Shown piece after piece: positions 53,500 to 61,819 of a DNA stretch of 64,000 nt; the stretch's first letter is position 1, and each line of letters starts with the position of its first letter. This DNA is from Zoogloea sp021286885 (GTDB lineage Bacteria > Pseudomonadota > Gammaproteobacteria > Burkholderiales > Rhodocyclaceae). The notes beneath the pieces are model-generated. The model had not been told where the DNA came from. It saw only the letters and a program-made list of their open reading frames with translations, and made no database searches. A program made the position numbers and the translations under genes. Location of the stretch: NCBI RefSeq assembly GCF_041915215.1, contig NZ_JAYSBV010000012.1; one strand, 5' to 3'.

Positions 53500-54270
53500 A
53501 TGAAGGCCGTGATCCTCGCGGGTGGCCTGGGCACCCGTCTTAGCGAAGAAACCGTCTCCCGCCCCAAGCCCATGGTGAACATCGGGGGGCGTCCCATCCT
53601 GTGGCACATCATGAAGATCTACTCCAGTCATGGCATCCATGACTTCGTGATCTGCTGCGGCTACATGGGCTACGTGATCAAAGAGTATTTCGCCAACTAC
53701 TTCCTGCACATGTCGGACGTCACCTTCGACATGAGCAACAACCAGATGGAAATCCACGAGCACCACGCCGAGCCGTGGCGCATCACCCTCGTGGATACCG
53801 GCGACCAGACCCAGACCGGCGGCCGCCTGGCCCGGGTGAAGCAGTACGTGAAGAACGAAGAGATGTTCTGCTTCACCTACGGCGACGGGCTGGCCGACAT
53901 CGATGTGCGGGCCGAAATCGACTTCCACCGACGCCACGGCAAGCCCGCCACGGTGGCCGCCGTCCAACCCCCGGGGCGCTTCGGCTCGCTCCAGCTGGAC
54001 GGGCCCGATGTGAGCGCGTTTGTCGAAAAGCCCCTGGGCGACGGCGGCTTCATCAACGGCGGCTTTTTCGTGCTCAACCCCGGAGTGCTGGATCTGATCG
54101 ACGGCGATCACAGCGTCTGGGAAGGCGACGTGCTCGCCCGCCTGATCGAACGCCACGAGCTGGCCGCCTTCCAGCACAACGGCTTCTGGCGCCCCATGGA
54201 CACCCTGCGGGACAAGTCCTACCTCGAAGAACTCTGGAACACCGGGAGCGCCCCATGGAAAACCTGGTGA
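53500..54270 (+). CDS. rfbF: Glucose-1-phosphate cytidylyltransferase
   Basis: 256 aa nucleotidyltransferase making CDP-glucose from glucose 1-phosphate and CTP, the entry step to CDP-3,6-dideoxyhexoses. The signature LAGGLGTRLSEETVSRPKPM, the IKEYFANYFLH segment and FTYGDGLADID match RfbF/AscA rather than the dTDP- or UDP-glucose enzymes. AAGGAG precedes ATG 53500. First gene of the operon; overlaps rfbG by 16 bp. Confidence 0.96.
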   Translation: MKAVILAGGLGTRLSEETVSRPKPMVNIGGRPILWHIMKIYSSHGIHDFVICCGYMGYVIKEYFANYFLHMSDVTFDMSNNQMEIHEHHAEPWRITLVDTGDQTQTGGRLARVKQYVKNEEMFCFTYGDGLADIDVRAEIDFHRRHGKPATVAAVQPPGRFGSLQLDGPDVSAFVEKPLGDGGFINGGFFVLNPGVLDLIDGDHSVWEGDVLARLIERHELAAFQHNGFWRPMDTLRDKSYLEELWNTGSAPWKTW

Positions 54271-55391
54271 CGCCTCTTGTAGATCCGGGCTTCTGGGCCG
54301 GGCGGCGGGTATTTCTCACCGGCCACACCGGCTTCAAGGGCAGCTGGCTCGCCCTGTGGCTGCACCAGATGGGCGCAGAGGTGCAGGGCTATGCCCTCGC
54401 CCCGCCCAACAGCCCCAATCTGTTTGCCCTGGCGGGCATCAGCGAGCTGCTCCACAACCGGATCGGCGATCTGCGCGACGGTGCTCACCTGCGGGCCTGC
54501 CTCACCAGCTTCGCCCCGGAAGTGGTGCTCCACCTGGGTGCCCAGGCGCTGGTGTCGGAAGGCTATGCCGACCCGGTGGGCACCTTCGCCACCAATGTCC
54601 AGGGCACCGTGAACCTGCTCGAAGCCGTGCGCTACTGCCCCAGCGTGGGTGCCGTGGTGGTGGTGAGCAGCGACAAGTGCTACGAAAACCGCGAATACAC
54701 CGCCACCGACCGGGGCTATCACGAAGATGACCCCATGGGCGGCTACGACCCCTATTCGGCCAGCAAGGGCTGCACCGAACTGGTCGCCTCTGCCTACCGG
54801 CGCTCGTTTCTGCTGCAACGGGGCGTGCCCCTGGCCAGCGCCCGGGCCGGCAACGTGATCGGTGGCGGCGACTGGAGCCCTGCCCGGCTGGTGCCGGACG
54901 TGCTCGCTGCCTTCAGCGCCGGCCGCCCGGTGCTGCTGCGCAACCCGGACGGCGTGCGCCCCTGGCAGCACGTGCTCGAACCCCTGGCCGGCTACCTGGC
55001 CCTGGCCCAGCGCCTGCACCAGGAAGGCGCCCCCTGGGCCGAAGGCTGGAACTTTGGCCCCGACCCGGCGGATGCCCGGAGCGTGGGCTGGGTGGTGGAA
55101 CACCTGGCCCGGGCCTGGGGCCCGGATGCCTGCTGGGACAAGGGCGATGCCCCCATCCATGAAGCTGGCACCCTGCGCCTGGATTGCCACAAGGCCCACA
55201 CCCGCCTGGGCTGGCAGCCCCGCTGGGACACCGCCACCGCCCTCGACCGCAGCCTGGCCTGGTTCCGGGCCTGGCAACAGGGCGCCGACATGCGCCAGTA
55301 CAGCCGCGCCGAGATCGACGCCTACTGCGACGCTCCCGGCCTGGCCCCCACCGCCCCCACCCTCCACGGAGACACATCATGCCCGGTCTGA
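54255..55391 (+). CDS. rfbG: CDP-glucose 4,6-dehydratase
   Basis: 378 aa short-chain dehydrogenase-type enzyme giving CDP-4-keto-6-deoxyglucose. The NAD motif TGHTGFKGSWL, VVSSDKCYENRE and the catalytic YDPYSASKG (Tyr-x3-Lys) are those of RfbG. ARAGNVIGGGDW and RPWQHVLEPL follow as in the family. ATG 54255 lies inside the end of rfbF; stop lies inside the start of rfbH (13-bp overlap). Confidence 0.96.
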   Translation: MENLVTPLVDPGFWAGRRVFLTGHTGFKGSWLALWLHQMGAEVQGYALAPPNSPNLFALAGISELLHNRIGDLRDGAHLRACLTSFAPEVVLHLGAQALVSEGYADPVGTFATNVQGTVNLLEAVRYCPSVGAVVVVSSDKCYENREYTATDRGYHEDDPMGGYDPYSASKGCTELVASAYRRSFLLQRGVPLASARAGNVIGGGDWSPARLVPDVLAAFSAGRPVLLRNPDGVRPWQHVLEPLAGYLALAQRLHQEGAPWAEGWNFGPDPADARSVGWVVEHLARAWGPDACWDKGDAPIHEAGTLRLDCHKAHTRLGWQPRWDTATALDRSLAWFRAWQQGADMRQYSRAEIDAYCDAPGLAPTAPTLHGDTSCPV

Positions 55392-56746
55392 TCCGCTACG
55401 CCCTGCGCCCCGACGCGTCTGGCCAATGCCAACTGAACCTGCCCGAACTGGCCGGCCAGGATGTGGAAATCCTGGTGCGCCCGCGCCAGCCCGACAGCAG
55501 CGACACCCCCTGGCGCGCCGGGCGGGACAGCGTGCAGCCCTCGGGCAAGGTAATCGGCGAACCCGAAAAGAACGCCATGATCGAAGCCGCCCTGGATGGC
55601 TGGCTCACCACCGGGCGCTTCAACGATGCGTTTGAGGAGCGCCTCGCCCGCTTTGTCGGGGTGCCCTACGCCCTCACCGTGAATTCCGGCTCCTCGGCCA
55701 ATCTGGTGGCCTTCACCACCCTGACCTCGCCCCAGCTGGGCGAACGGGCGATCCGCCCGGGGGATGAAGTCATCACCGTGGCCGCCGGCTTCCCGACCAC
55801 CGTGTATCCCATCATCCAGAACGGGGCGATCCCGGTGTTCGTGGATGCCCGGCTGCCCGACTACAACATCGACGTGGCCATGCTGGAAGCGGCCCTCAGC
55901 CCCCGCACCAAGGCCATCATGGTGGCCCACACCCTGGGCAACCCCATTGATCTGGACACGATTTGCGCCTTTGCCCAGGCCCACAAGCTGTGGCTGATCG
56001 AAGACTGCTGCGATGCCCTCGGCTCCCGCTGGAAAGGCCGCCGGGTGGGGAGCTTCGGGGATCTGGCCACCCTGTCCTTCTACCCCGCCCACCACATCAC
56101 CATGGGCGAAGGGGGCGCGGTGCTGACCGCCAACCCGGAGCTCAAGCGGATTGCCGAATCCTTCCGCGACTGGGGGCGGGACTGCTGGTGCAAGACCGGC
56201 TGCGACAACACCTGCGGCAAGCGCTTTGGCTGGCAGCAGGGCCGCCTGCCCGCCGGCTACGACCACAAATACACCTACAGCCATGTGGGCTACAACCTCA
56301 AGATCACCGACATGCAGGCCGCCTGCGGGCTGGCCCAGCTGGATCGGCTGGAAGACTTCATCGCCGCCCGCAAGCGCAACTTCAACCACCTGAAGGCGGC
56401 CCTGGCCGATTGCACCGACTTTTTGATCCTGCCCGAAGCCACCCCGGGCAGCGATCCGGCGTGGTTCGGCTTCCCCATCACCCTCAAGCCTGAAGCCGGG
56501 GTGAACCGGGTGGATCTGGTCCAGTACCTGGATCAGCACAAAATCGGCACCCGGCTGCTGTTTGCCGGCAACCTGATCCGCCAGCCGGCCATGGCCGGGC
56601 GGGATTACCGGGTGATCGGCACCCTGCCGGTGGCCGACCAGATCATGCGCGACACCTTCTGGATCGGCGTGTGGCCCGGCCTCAGCCGGGAGCAGCTGGA
56701 CTATGCCGTGCATCACATCAAGACCTTCCTGGGAGTCGAATTATGA
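55379..56746 (+). CDS. rfbH: CDP-4-keto-6-deoxy-D-glucose 3-dehydrase (E1), with altered N-terminus
   Basis: 455 aa PMP- and iron-sulfur-dependent dehydrase that starts C-3 deoxygenation. Aminotransferase fold with the Lys replaced by His as in E1 (SFYPAHHITMGEGG, His238-His239). Four cysteines for the [2Fe-2S] cluster follow at 269, 271, 275 and 279 in DCWCKTGCDNTCGKRFG. The first ~40 residues (GLIRYALRPDASGQCQLNL, then DVEILVRPR) differ from the helical N-terminus I expect for RfbH and look like a small beta-rich add-on. An electron-supplying reductase (RfbI/AscD type) is needed but not seen in the window. ATG 55379 overlaps rfbG; stop overlaps the next start by four bases. Confidence 0.93.
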   Translation: MPGLIRYALRPDASGQCQLNLPELAGQDVEILVRPRQPDSSDTPWRAGRDSVQPSGKVIGEPEKNAMIEAALDGWLTTGRFNDAFEERLARFVGVPYALTVNSGSSANLVAFTTLTSPQLGERAIRPGDEVITVAAGFPTTVYPIIQNGAIPVFVDARLPDYNIDVAMLEAALSPRTKAIMVAHTLGNPIDLDTICAFAQAHKLWLIEDCCDALGSRWKGRRVGSFGDLATLSFYPAHHITMGEGGAVLTANPELKRIAESFRDWGRDCWCKTGCDNTCGKRFGWQQGRLPAGYDHKYTYSHVGYNLKITDMQAACGLAQLDRLEDFIAARKRNFNHLKAALADCTDFLILPEATPGSDPAWFGFPITLKPEAGVNRVDLVQYLDQHKIGTRLLFAGNLIRQPAMAGRDYRVIGTLPVADQIMRDTFWIGVWPGLSREQLDYAVHHIKTFLGVEL

Positions 56747-58239
56747 GCACCAAGCCCCTCATGGTGTTTGAAATGGCCAACAACCACATGGGCGACCTGG
56801 GCCACGGCCTGGCCACCATCCGCGCCCTGCGCGAGGCCTGCACCGGCTTCGAGGCCGATTTCGACTTCGCCTTCAAGCTCCAGTACCGGGATCTGGACAC
56901 CTTCATCCACGCCTCGGTGCGCGGGCGCGAAGACGTGAAGTACGTGAAGCGCTTTGAAGAAACCCGGCTGAGCGACGCTTCCTTTCAGGAACTGGTGCGG
57001 GAAATGCGCGACAACGGCTTTCAAACCGTATGCACACCCTTCGACGAGCCCTCGGTGGACAAGATCGAAGCCCACGCCATCGAGAGCATCAAGGTCGCCA
57101 GCTGCTCCTTCACCGATTGGCCCCTGCTGGAGCGCATCGCCCAGAGCAACAAGCCGGTGATCGCCTCCACCGCCGGCGCGACGCTGGAAGAGATCGACAA
57201 CGTGGTGAGCTTCTTCCTGCACCGCCACAAGCAGCTCACCCTGATGCACTGCGTGGCCGAATACCCGACCCCGGACGCCAGCCTGCAGGTGAATCAGATC
57301 GCCCTGCTCCAGGCCCGCTACCCGGACTGCCGGATCGGCTACTCCACCCACGAATCCCCCGACAACACCCTGGCGGTGGCCCTGGCCGTGGCCAAGGGCG
57401 CCCGGGTGTTCGAGAAGCATGTGGTGCTGCCCACCGCCCGCTACCCGGCCAATGCCTACTCGGCCAACCCGGCCCAGATCCGGGCCTGGCTGGAAAGTGC
57501 GCGCCGGGCCCTGGCCATCTGCGGCAGCGCCGACCGCTACCAGCCCTCCCGCGCCGAAGAAGCCAGCCTGCACAGCCTGCGCCGGGGGGTGTTTGCCACC
57601 CGCCCCATTCCTGCCGGCACCCAGCTGACCCGGGACATGATCGAGTTTGCCTTCCCGCCGGTGGAAGGCCAGCTCACCGCCAACGCGTGGTCCAAGTACA
57701 GCCAGTTCCGCGCCACCCAGGACATTCCTGCCGGCACCCCGGTGCTGCACATGGATCTGGCCGAAAGCCACCTGCGCAGCCAGGTGATGGGCATCGTTCA
57801 AGACGTGAAGAAGCTGCTCAAGGCCGCCCATGTGGTGATTCCGGGCAAGTCGGAACTGGAGATTTCCCACCACTTCGGGCTGGAGCGCTTTGACGACTTC
57901 GGGCTCACCATGCTCACCGTGGTGAACCGGGAATACTGCAAGAAGCTGCTGGTGCTGCTGCCGGGCCAGACCCACCCCGAGCAATACCACCTCAAGAAGG
58001 AAGAAACCTTTGTGGTGGTGCACGGCGAACTCACCCTGTGGCTCGATGGCGAAGAACGCCTGGCCCACGCCGGCGACGTGATCACCGTGAACCGGGGCGT
58101 GCGCCACCGCTTTTACACCCGCGTGGGCGCGGTGTTCGAGGAGATTTCCTCCACCCACGAGCCCAACGACTCCTACTACACCGACCCGGCCATTGCGCGG
58201 AACACCCAGCGCAAGACCTGGCTCACCTACTGGATGTAA
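56743..58239 (+). CDS. NeuB-like PEP-condensing sugar acid synthase fused to a cupin domain
   Basis: 498 aa. The N-terminal ~265 residues form a NeuB TIM barrel with Glu10 (FEMANNHMG), Lys45 (FKLQYRD), CTPFDEPSVD, CVAEYPTPDASLQ, GYSTHES and EKHVVL, the residues that bind PEP and metal in sialic-acid-type synthases. A SAF/antifreeze-like domain follows (about 278-340: RRGVFATRPIPAGTQLT). The C-terminal ~130 residues are a cupin with QTHPEQYHLKKEETFVVVHG and HAGDVITVNRGVRH, resembling D-lyxose-isomerase/sugar-isomerase cupins. A typical NeuB stops after SAF. It may isomerise a sugar and condense it with PEP, but the substrate is unknown; no NeuC- or NeuA-like gene is here. Its start overlaps rfbH. 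Confidence 0.87.
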   Translation: MSTKPLMVFEMANNHMGDLGHGLATIRALREACTGFEADFDFAFKLQYRDLDTFIHASVRGREDVKYVKRFEETRLSDASFQELVREMRDNGFQTVCTPFDEPSVDKIEAHAIESIKVASCSFTDWPLLERIAQSNKPVIASTAGATLEEIDNVVSFFLHRHKQLTLMHCVAEYPTPDASLQVNQIALLQARYPDCRIGYSTHESPDNTLAVALAVAKGARVFEKHVVLPTARYPANAYSANPAQIRAWLESARRALAICGSADRYQPSRAEEASLHSLRRGVFATRPIPAGTQLTRDMIEFAFPPVEGQLTANAWSKYSQFRATQDIPAGTPVLHMDLAESHLRSQVMGIVQDVKKLLKAAHVVIPGKSELEISHHFGLERFDDFGLTMLTVVNREYCKKLLVLLPGQTHPEQYHLKKEETFVVVHGELTLWLDGEERLAHAGDVITVNRGVRHRFYTRVGAVFEEISSTHEPNDSYYTDPAIARNTQRKTWLTYWM

Positions 58240-58257
58240 GCCCGGAGACTGCCCACC

Positions 58258-60081
58258 ATGCGCCTTGCCGACTGGATCATGCAGCGCCTCGCCGCCGAAG
58301 GGGTGCGCCACGTTTTCACCCTGCCCGGGGGCGGTGCCATGCATCTGAACGATGCCTTGGCCTGCGAAACCCAGCTTACCCCAGTGCCCGGCCACCACGA
58401 ACAGGCCTGCGCCATTGCTGCCGAGGCCTGCGGGCGCAGCGGCCCCCCGGGCTTTGGCGTGGTGCTGGTGACCACCGGGCCGGGGGCCACCAATGTGGTG
58501 ACGCCCGTGGCCGGGGCGTGGATAGACTCGGTGCCCCTGCTGGTGATTTCTGGCCAGGTGAAGCGGGCCGATCTGCTCAATGGCCGTCCCCTGCGCCAGA
58601 CCGGCGTGCAGGAGGTGGACATCATCAGCATGGTGCGCGGCATCACCAAATACGCGGTCACCGTCACCGACCCCCTCACCATCCGCCAGCACCTGGAACA
58701 GGCCCTGTACCGGATGCGCCATGGCCGGCCCGGCCCGGTCTGGCTGGATATTCCGTTGGACGTGCAGGCTGCCCCCATCGAACCCGAACAGCTCCCCGGC
58801 TGGAGCGCCCCCGAGCTGGACAGCCCCCTGCCCGGTCACACCCTGAGCGCCATTGCCGGGCTGCTCCAGAAATCCCGCCGCCCGCTGATTCTGGCGGGCC
58901 ACGGGGTGCGTCTGGCCGGCGCGGCCAAGGACTTCCGGCAACTGGTGGACGCCCTCGGGATTCCCGCCGTCACCACCTGGAACGCCCTGGACCTGCTCCC
59001 CTGGGAACACCCCCTCAACCTGGGCCGCCCCGGCGTGGTGGCCGCCCGGGCCGCCAATTTTGCGGTGCAGAACTGCGACCTGCTGATCGCCATTGGCAGC
59101 CGGCTGGACCCCATCATCACCGCCTACAACCCCAAGGGCTTTGCCCGGGAGGCACGCAAGGTGGTGGTGGATGTGGACCCCCACGAACTGGCCCGCCTCG
59201 CCCAGCAAGACATGCCCATCGACCACGCCCTGGCCCTGGATGCGGGCGACTTCATCCGGGGGCTGGAAGTGGCCACTCGCAGCCTGAACCTGGATCAGCA
59301 CGAAGCCTGGCGGGTGCGCTGCCGGGGCTGGAAGACCCGCTATCCGCTCAACGAAACCCCGCGCTTCCCCAGCGAAGGCCCCATCGGCCACGCCCATTTT
59401 GTGGCGGCCCTCTCGGAGGCGGCCCCGCCGGATACCCTCATCAGCACCGGCAGTTCGGGGCTGGCGGTGGAGTTTTTCTATGCGGGCTTCAAGAACAAGG
59501 AAGGGCAGCGCTGCTTCCTCACTTCCGGGCTCGGGGCCATGGGCTACGGCCTGCCCGCAGCGATTGGCGCCAGCCTGGGCCAGGACAAGCAAGCCTCCCT
59601 GGCGGTGGAGTCCGATGGGAGCCTGCAGCTCAACCTGCAGGAACTCGCCACCCTGGTGGCCCAACGCCTGCCGGTGTGCCTGTTCATCATGAACAACGGG
59701 GGCTATGCATCGATCCGCAACACCCAGCGCAACTACTTTGCCGGGCGCTATCTGGCGAGCGGCCCCCAATCCGGCCTGCACATGCCCGAACTGGGCCCCC
59801 TCGCCACCGCCTACGGGCTGCCCTACATGCAGATCAGCAACTGCCGAAATCTGGCCCAGCAACTGCGCGAAGCGCAAAACCTGCCCCGCCCCTGCCTGAT
59901 CGACGTGCGCCTGATTCCCGATGAAACCCTCGCCCCCAAGTGCGCCGCGATTCCCCGGCCCGACGGTTCGATTGTTTCCATGCCGCTCGAAGACATGAGC
60001 CCCCTGCTGCCCCTGGAAACCCTCCAGCGGGAAATGCTGGTGCCGCTCCTGCCCGCATCGCTGGAAGCCCCCCGTTCCTGA
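58258..60081 (+). CDS. ThDP-dependent acetolactate-synthase-like enzyme (YerE-like candidate)
   Basis: 607 aa with the three ThDP domains in order: pyrimidine-binding (Glu48 in GHHEQACAIAAEA), central FAD/structural domain (about 200-330), and PP-binding domain (SDGS 452-455 and NN 479-480). The PGGGAMHLND opening and GAWIDSVPLLVISGQVK are shared with surface-sugar homologues rather than with IlvB. No small regulatory subunit is adjacent. In Yersinia, YerE uses pyruvate to add a two-carbon branch at C-4 of a CDP-3,6-dideoxy-4-ketohexose, and the rfbFGH genes here supply such a precursor (established for YerE; inference here). It lies 18 bp after the NeuB-cupin gene. Confidence 0.88.
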   Translation: MRLADWIMQRLAAEGVRHVFTLPGGGAMHLNDALACETQLTPVPGHHEQACAIAAEACGRSGPPGFGVVLVTTGPGATNVVTPVAGAWIDSVPLLVISGQVKRADLLNGRPLRQTGVQEVDIISMVRGITKYAVTVTDPLTIRQHLEQALYRMRHGRPGPVWLDIPLDVQAAPIEPEQLPGWSAPELDSPLPGHTLSAIAGLLQKSRRPLILAGHGVRLAGAAKDFRQLVDALGIPAVTTWNALDLLPWEHPLNLGRPGVVAARAANFAVQNCDLLIAIGSRLDPIITAYNPKGFAREARKVVVDVDPHELARLAQQDMPIDHALALDAGDFIRGLEVATRSLNLDQHEAWRVRCRGWKTRYPLNETPRFPSEGPIGHAHFVAALSEAAPPDTLISTGSSGLAVEFFYAGFKNKEGQRCFLTSGLGAMGYGLPAAIGASLGQDKQASLAVESDGSLQLNLQELATLVAQRLPVCLFIMNNGGYASIRNTQRNYFAGRYLASGPQSGLHMPELGPLATAYGLPYMQISNCRNLAQQLREAQNLPRPCLIDVRLIPDETLAPKCAAIPRPDGSIVSMPLEDMSPLLPLETLQREMLVPLLPASLEAPRS

Positions 60082-60104
60082 CTCCGACTGACTGAGGTCT
60101 GCCC

Positions 60105-61265
60105 ATGAGCCTCGCCTGCCGGCTGTGTGACCAGCCCCTGTTCCCCGACCCGCTGCTGTGCCAGCACCACATGCCCGCCGCCGCCCAGGAGCTGCCCACC
60201 GCCGCCACCCTGAGCGCCGATGGGGGGGTGAGTCTGGCCCTGCACCAGTGCAGCGCCTGCGGCGTGGTCCAGCTCACCAACCCACCGGTGCCCTATTACC
60301 GGGACGTGATCCGCGCTGCCGGGCTCTCGGCGGAGATGCGCGCCTTCCGCCTCCAGCAGTTTGGCGCCTGGGTGGCCGGGCACGACCTCGCCGGCAAGCC
60401 GGTGCTGGAAGTGGGCTGCGGCCAGGGGGAATACCTGGCCCTGCTGCGCGAGGCCGGCGTGGATGCGTGGGGCCTGGAGCACCGGGCCGCCTCGGTGGCC
60501 CACTGCCAGACCCAGGGCCTGCAGGTCTTGCAGGGCTTCATGGAAGGCCCTGAAACCCGCTTCGCCGGGCCGGGCATCCCGGGCCACTTCGACGGCTTTG
60601 CGATTCTCAATTTTCTGGAACACATCCCCGCCGCGCACCGAACCCTGGCCGGCATCGCCGCCCACCTGAGCCCGGGGGCCAGCGGGCTGGTGGAAGTGCC
60701 CAATTTCGACATGATCCTGAAGGCCGGGCTGTTTGCCGAGTTCATCCCGGATCATCTGCACTACTTCACCCAGGCCACCCTCACCGGCCTGCTGGAGCGC
60801 AGCGGTTTCGAGGTGCTGGAGTGCCGGCCCGAATGGCACGATTACGTGCTCTCGGCCACGGTGCGCAAGCGCCAGCCCCTGGATCTGTCCAGCCTCAACC
60901 AGCGCCAGCACGCCCTGGCCGACGAATTCCGCCGCTTTCTGGCCGGCTTTGCGCCGGGCCGGGTGGCGATCTGGGGCGCTGGCCACCAGGCCCTGGCCCT
61001 CATCAGCCTGATGGACATCGCCCCCCACATCCGCTACGTGCTGGATTCGGCCCCCTTCAAGCAGGGGCGTTACACCCCGGCCACCCACCTGCCCATCGTG
61101 CCCCCCGAGCGGCTGGCCGAGGGCGAGGTGGATGCGGTCATCGTGCTCGCCGCCAGCTATTCGGACGAAGTGTTGCGCACCCTGCGGGCGCGCCACGGCA
61201 GCCGCTTTCGCACCGCTGCCCTGCGTGGCGAGCACCTGGTCTGCGATCCGGAGCCCCAGCCATGA
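60105..61265 (+). CDS. SAM-dependent methyltransferase, sugar C-methyltransferase type
   Basis: 386 aa. An N-terminal zinc-binding segment with paired cysteines (CRLC near residue 5 and CSAC near residue 49) precedes a class I SAM domain (VLEVGCGQGEYL; FAILNFLEHIP). A C-terminal domain with VAIWGAGHQALALISL and LDSAPFKQGRYTP completes the Methyltransf_13/11/14 architecture of nucleotide-sugar C-3 methyltransferases (TylC3/NovU-like). It would methylate a deoxy-ketosugar on carbon. Lies 23 bp after the ThDP gene and overlaps the Nudix gene by four bases. Confidence 0.88.
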   Translation: MSLACRLCDQPLFPDPLLCQHHMPAAAQELPTAATLSADGGVSLALHQCSACGVVQLTNPPVPYYRDVIRAAGLSAEMRAFRLQQFGAWVAGHDLAGKPVLEVGCGQGEYLALLREAGVDAWGLEHRAASVAHCQTQGLQVLQGFMEGPETRFAGPGIPGHFDGFAILNFLEHIPAAHRTLAGIAAHLSPGASGLVEVPNFDMILKAGLFAEFIPDHLHYFTQATLTGLLERSGFEVLECRPEWHDYVLSATVRKRQPLDLSSLNQRQHALADEFRRFLAGFAPGRVAIWGAGHQALALISLMDIAPHIRYVLDSAPFKQGRYTPATHLPIVPPERLAEGEVDAVIVLAASYSDEVLRTLRARHGSRFRTAALRGEHLVCDPEPQP

Positions 61266-61819
61266 ATGCGCCACCTTCAAGCCCCGTCACCCCGGACGCC
61301 CTGGAGGCCGCCATTGCCACCCTGCAGGCCGCCGTGGGCTCGGCCCAGGCGGGGCTGCCCGAGCCGGTGTTCCAGCTGGTCAGCAGCCTGACCCCGCTCA
61401 TCAATGTGGATCTGCTGATCCACGACGAACACGGTCGCTGCCTGCTCACCTGGCGCCACGATGCCTTCTACGGGCCAGGCTGGCACATTCCGGGGGGCAT
61501 CATCCGCTTCAAGGAAGCCGCCGCCCAGCGCATTGCCGCCGTGGCCGACCTGGAGCTGGGCTGCTGCGTCACGTTCGCACCCCTGCCCATCGCCCTGCAC
61601 GAAATCACCAACCCGAACCGGGACGTGCGCGGCCATTTCATCTCGCTGCTGTACTCCTGCCGCCTGGCCAGCCCCCCCGACCCGGGCCGGGCCTTTGATC
61701 CGGCCAGCCCCCGGGCAGGGGACTGGGCCTGGCACACGGGCAGCCCGGACAACCTGATCCACCAGCAGCACATCTACCGCCCCTACATCGACAACCCCCT
61801 TGCCGGAGTCTGGTCATGA
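61262..61819 (+). CDS. Nudix hydrolase, GDP-mannose mannosyl hydrolase-like
   Basis: 185 aa. The Nudix region GGIIRFKEAAAQRIAAVADLELG keeps the Gly and first Glu but not the canonical RExxEE, as in GDP-mannose mannosyl hydrolases, which use a modified box (quoted in pieces: GIIRFKE; AVADLELG). WHIPGGI and NRDVRGHFISLLYSC flank it. It could hydrolyse a nucleotide sugar at the glycosidic bond; substrate uncertain, since no GDP-sugar genes are adjacent. ATG 61262 overlaps the methyltransferase stop, and its own stop overlaps the glycosyltransferase start. Confidence 0.82.
   Translation: MNAPPSSPVTPDALEAAIATLQAAVGSAQAGLPEPVFQLVSSLTPLINVDLLIHDEHGRCLLTWRHDAFYGPGWHIPGGIIRFKEAAAQRIAAVADLELGCCVTFAPLPIALHEITNPNRDVRGHFISLLYSCRLASPPDPGRAFDPASPRAGDWAWHTGSPDNLIHQQHIYRPYIDNPLAGVWS

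Noticed and set aside
56713..59877. 1054-codon open frame on the minus strand
   Set aside because: Antisense to the NeuB-cupin and ThDP genes, both with complete active-site motifs.
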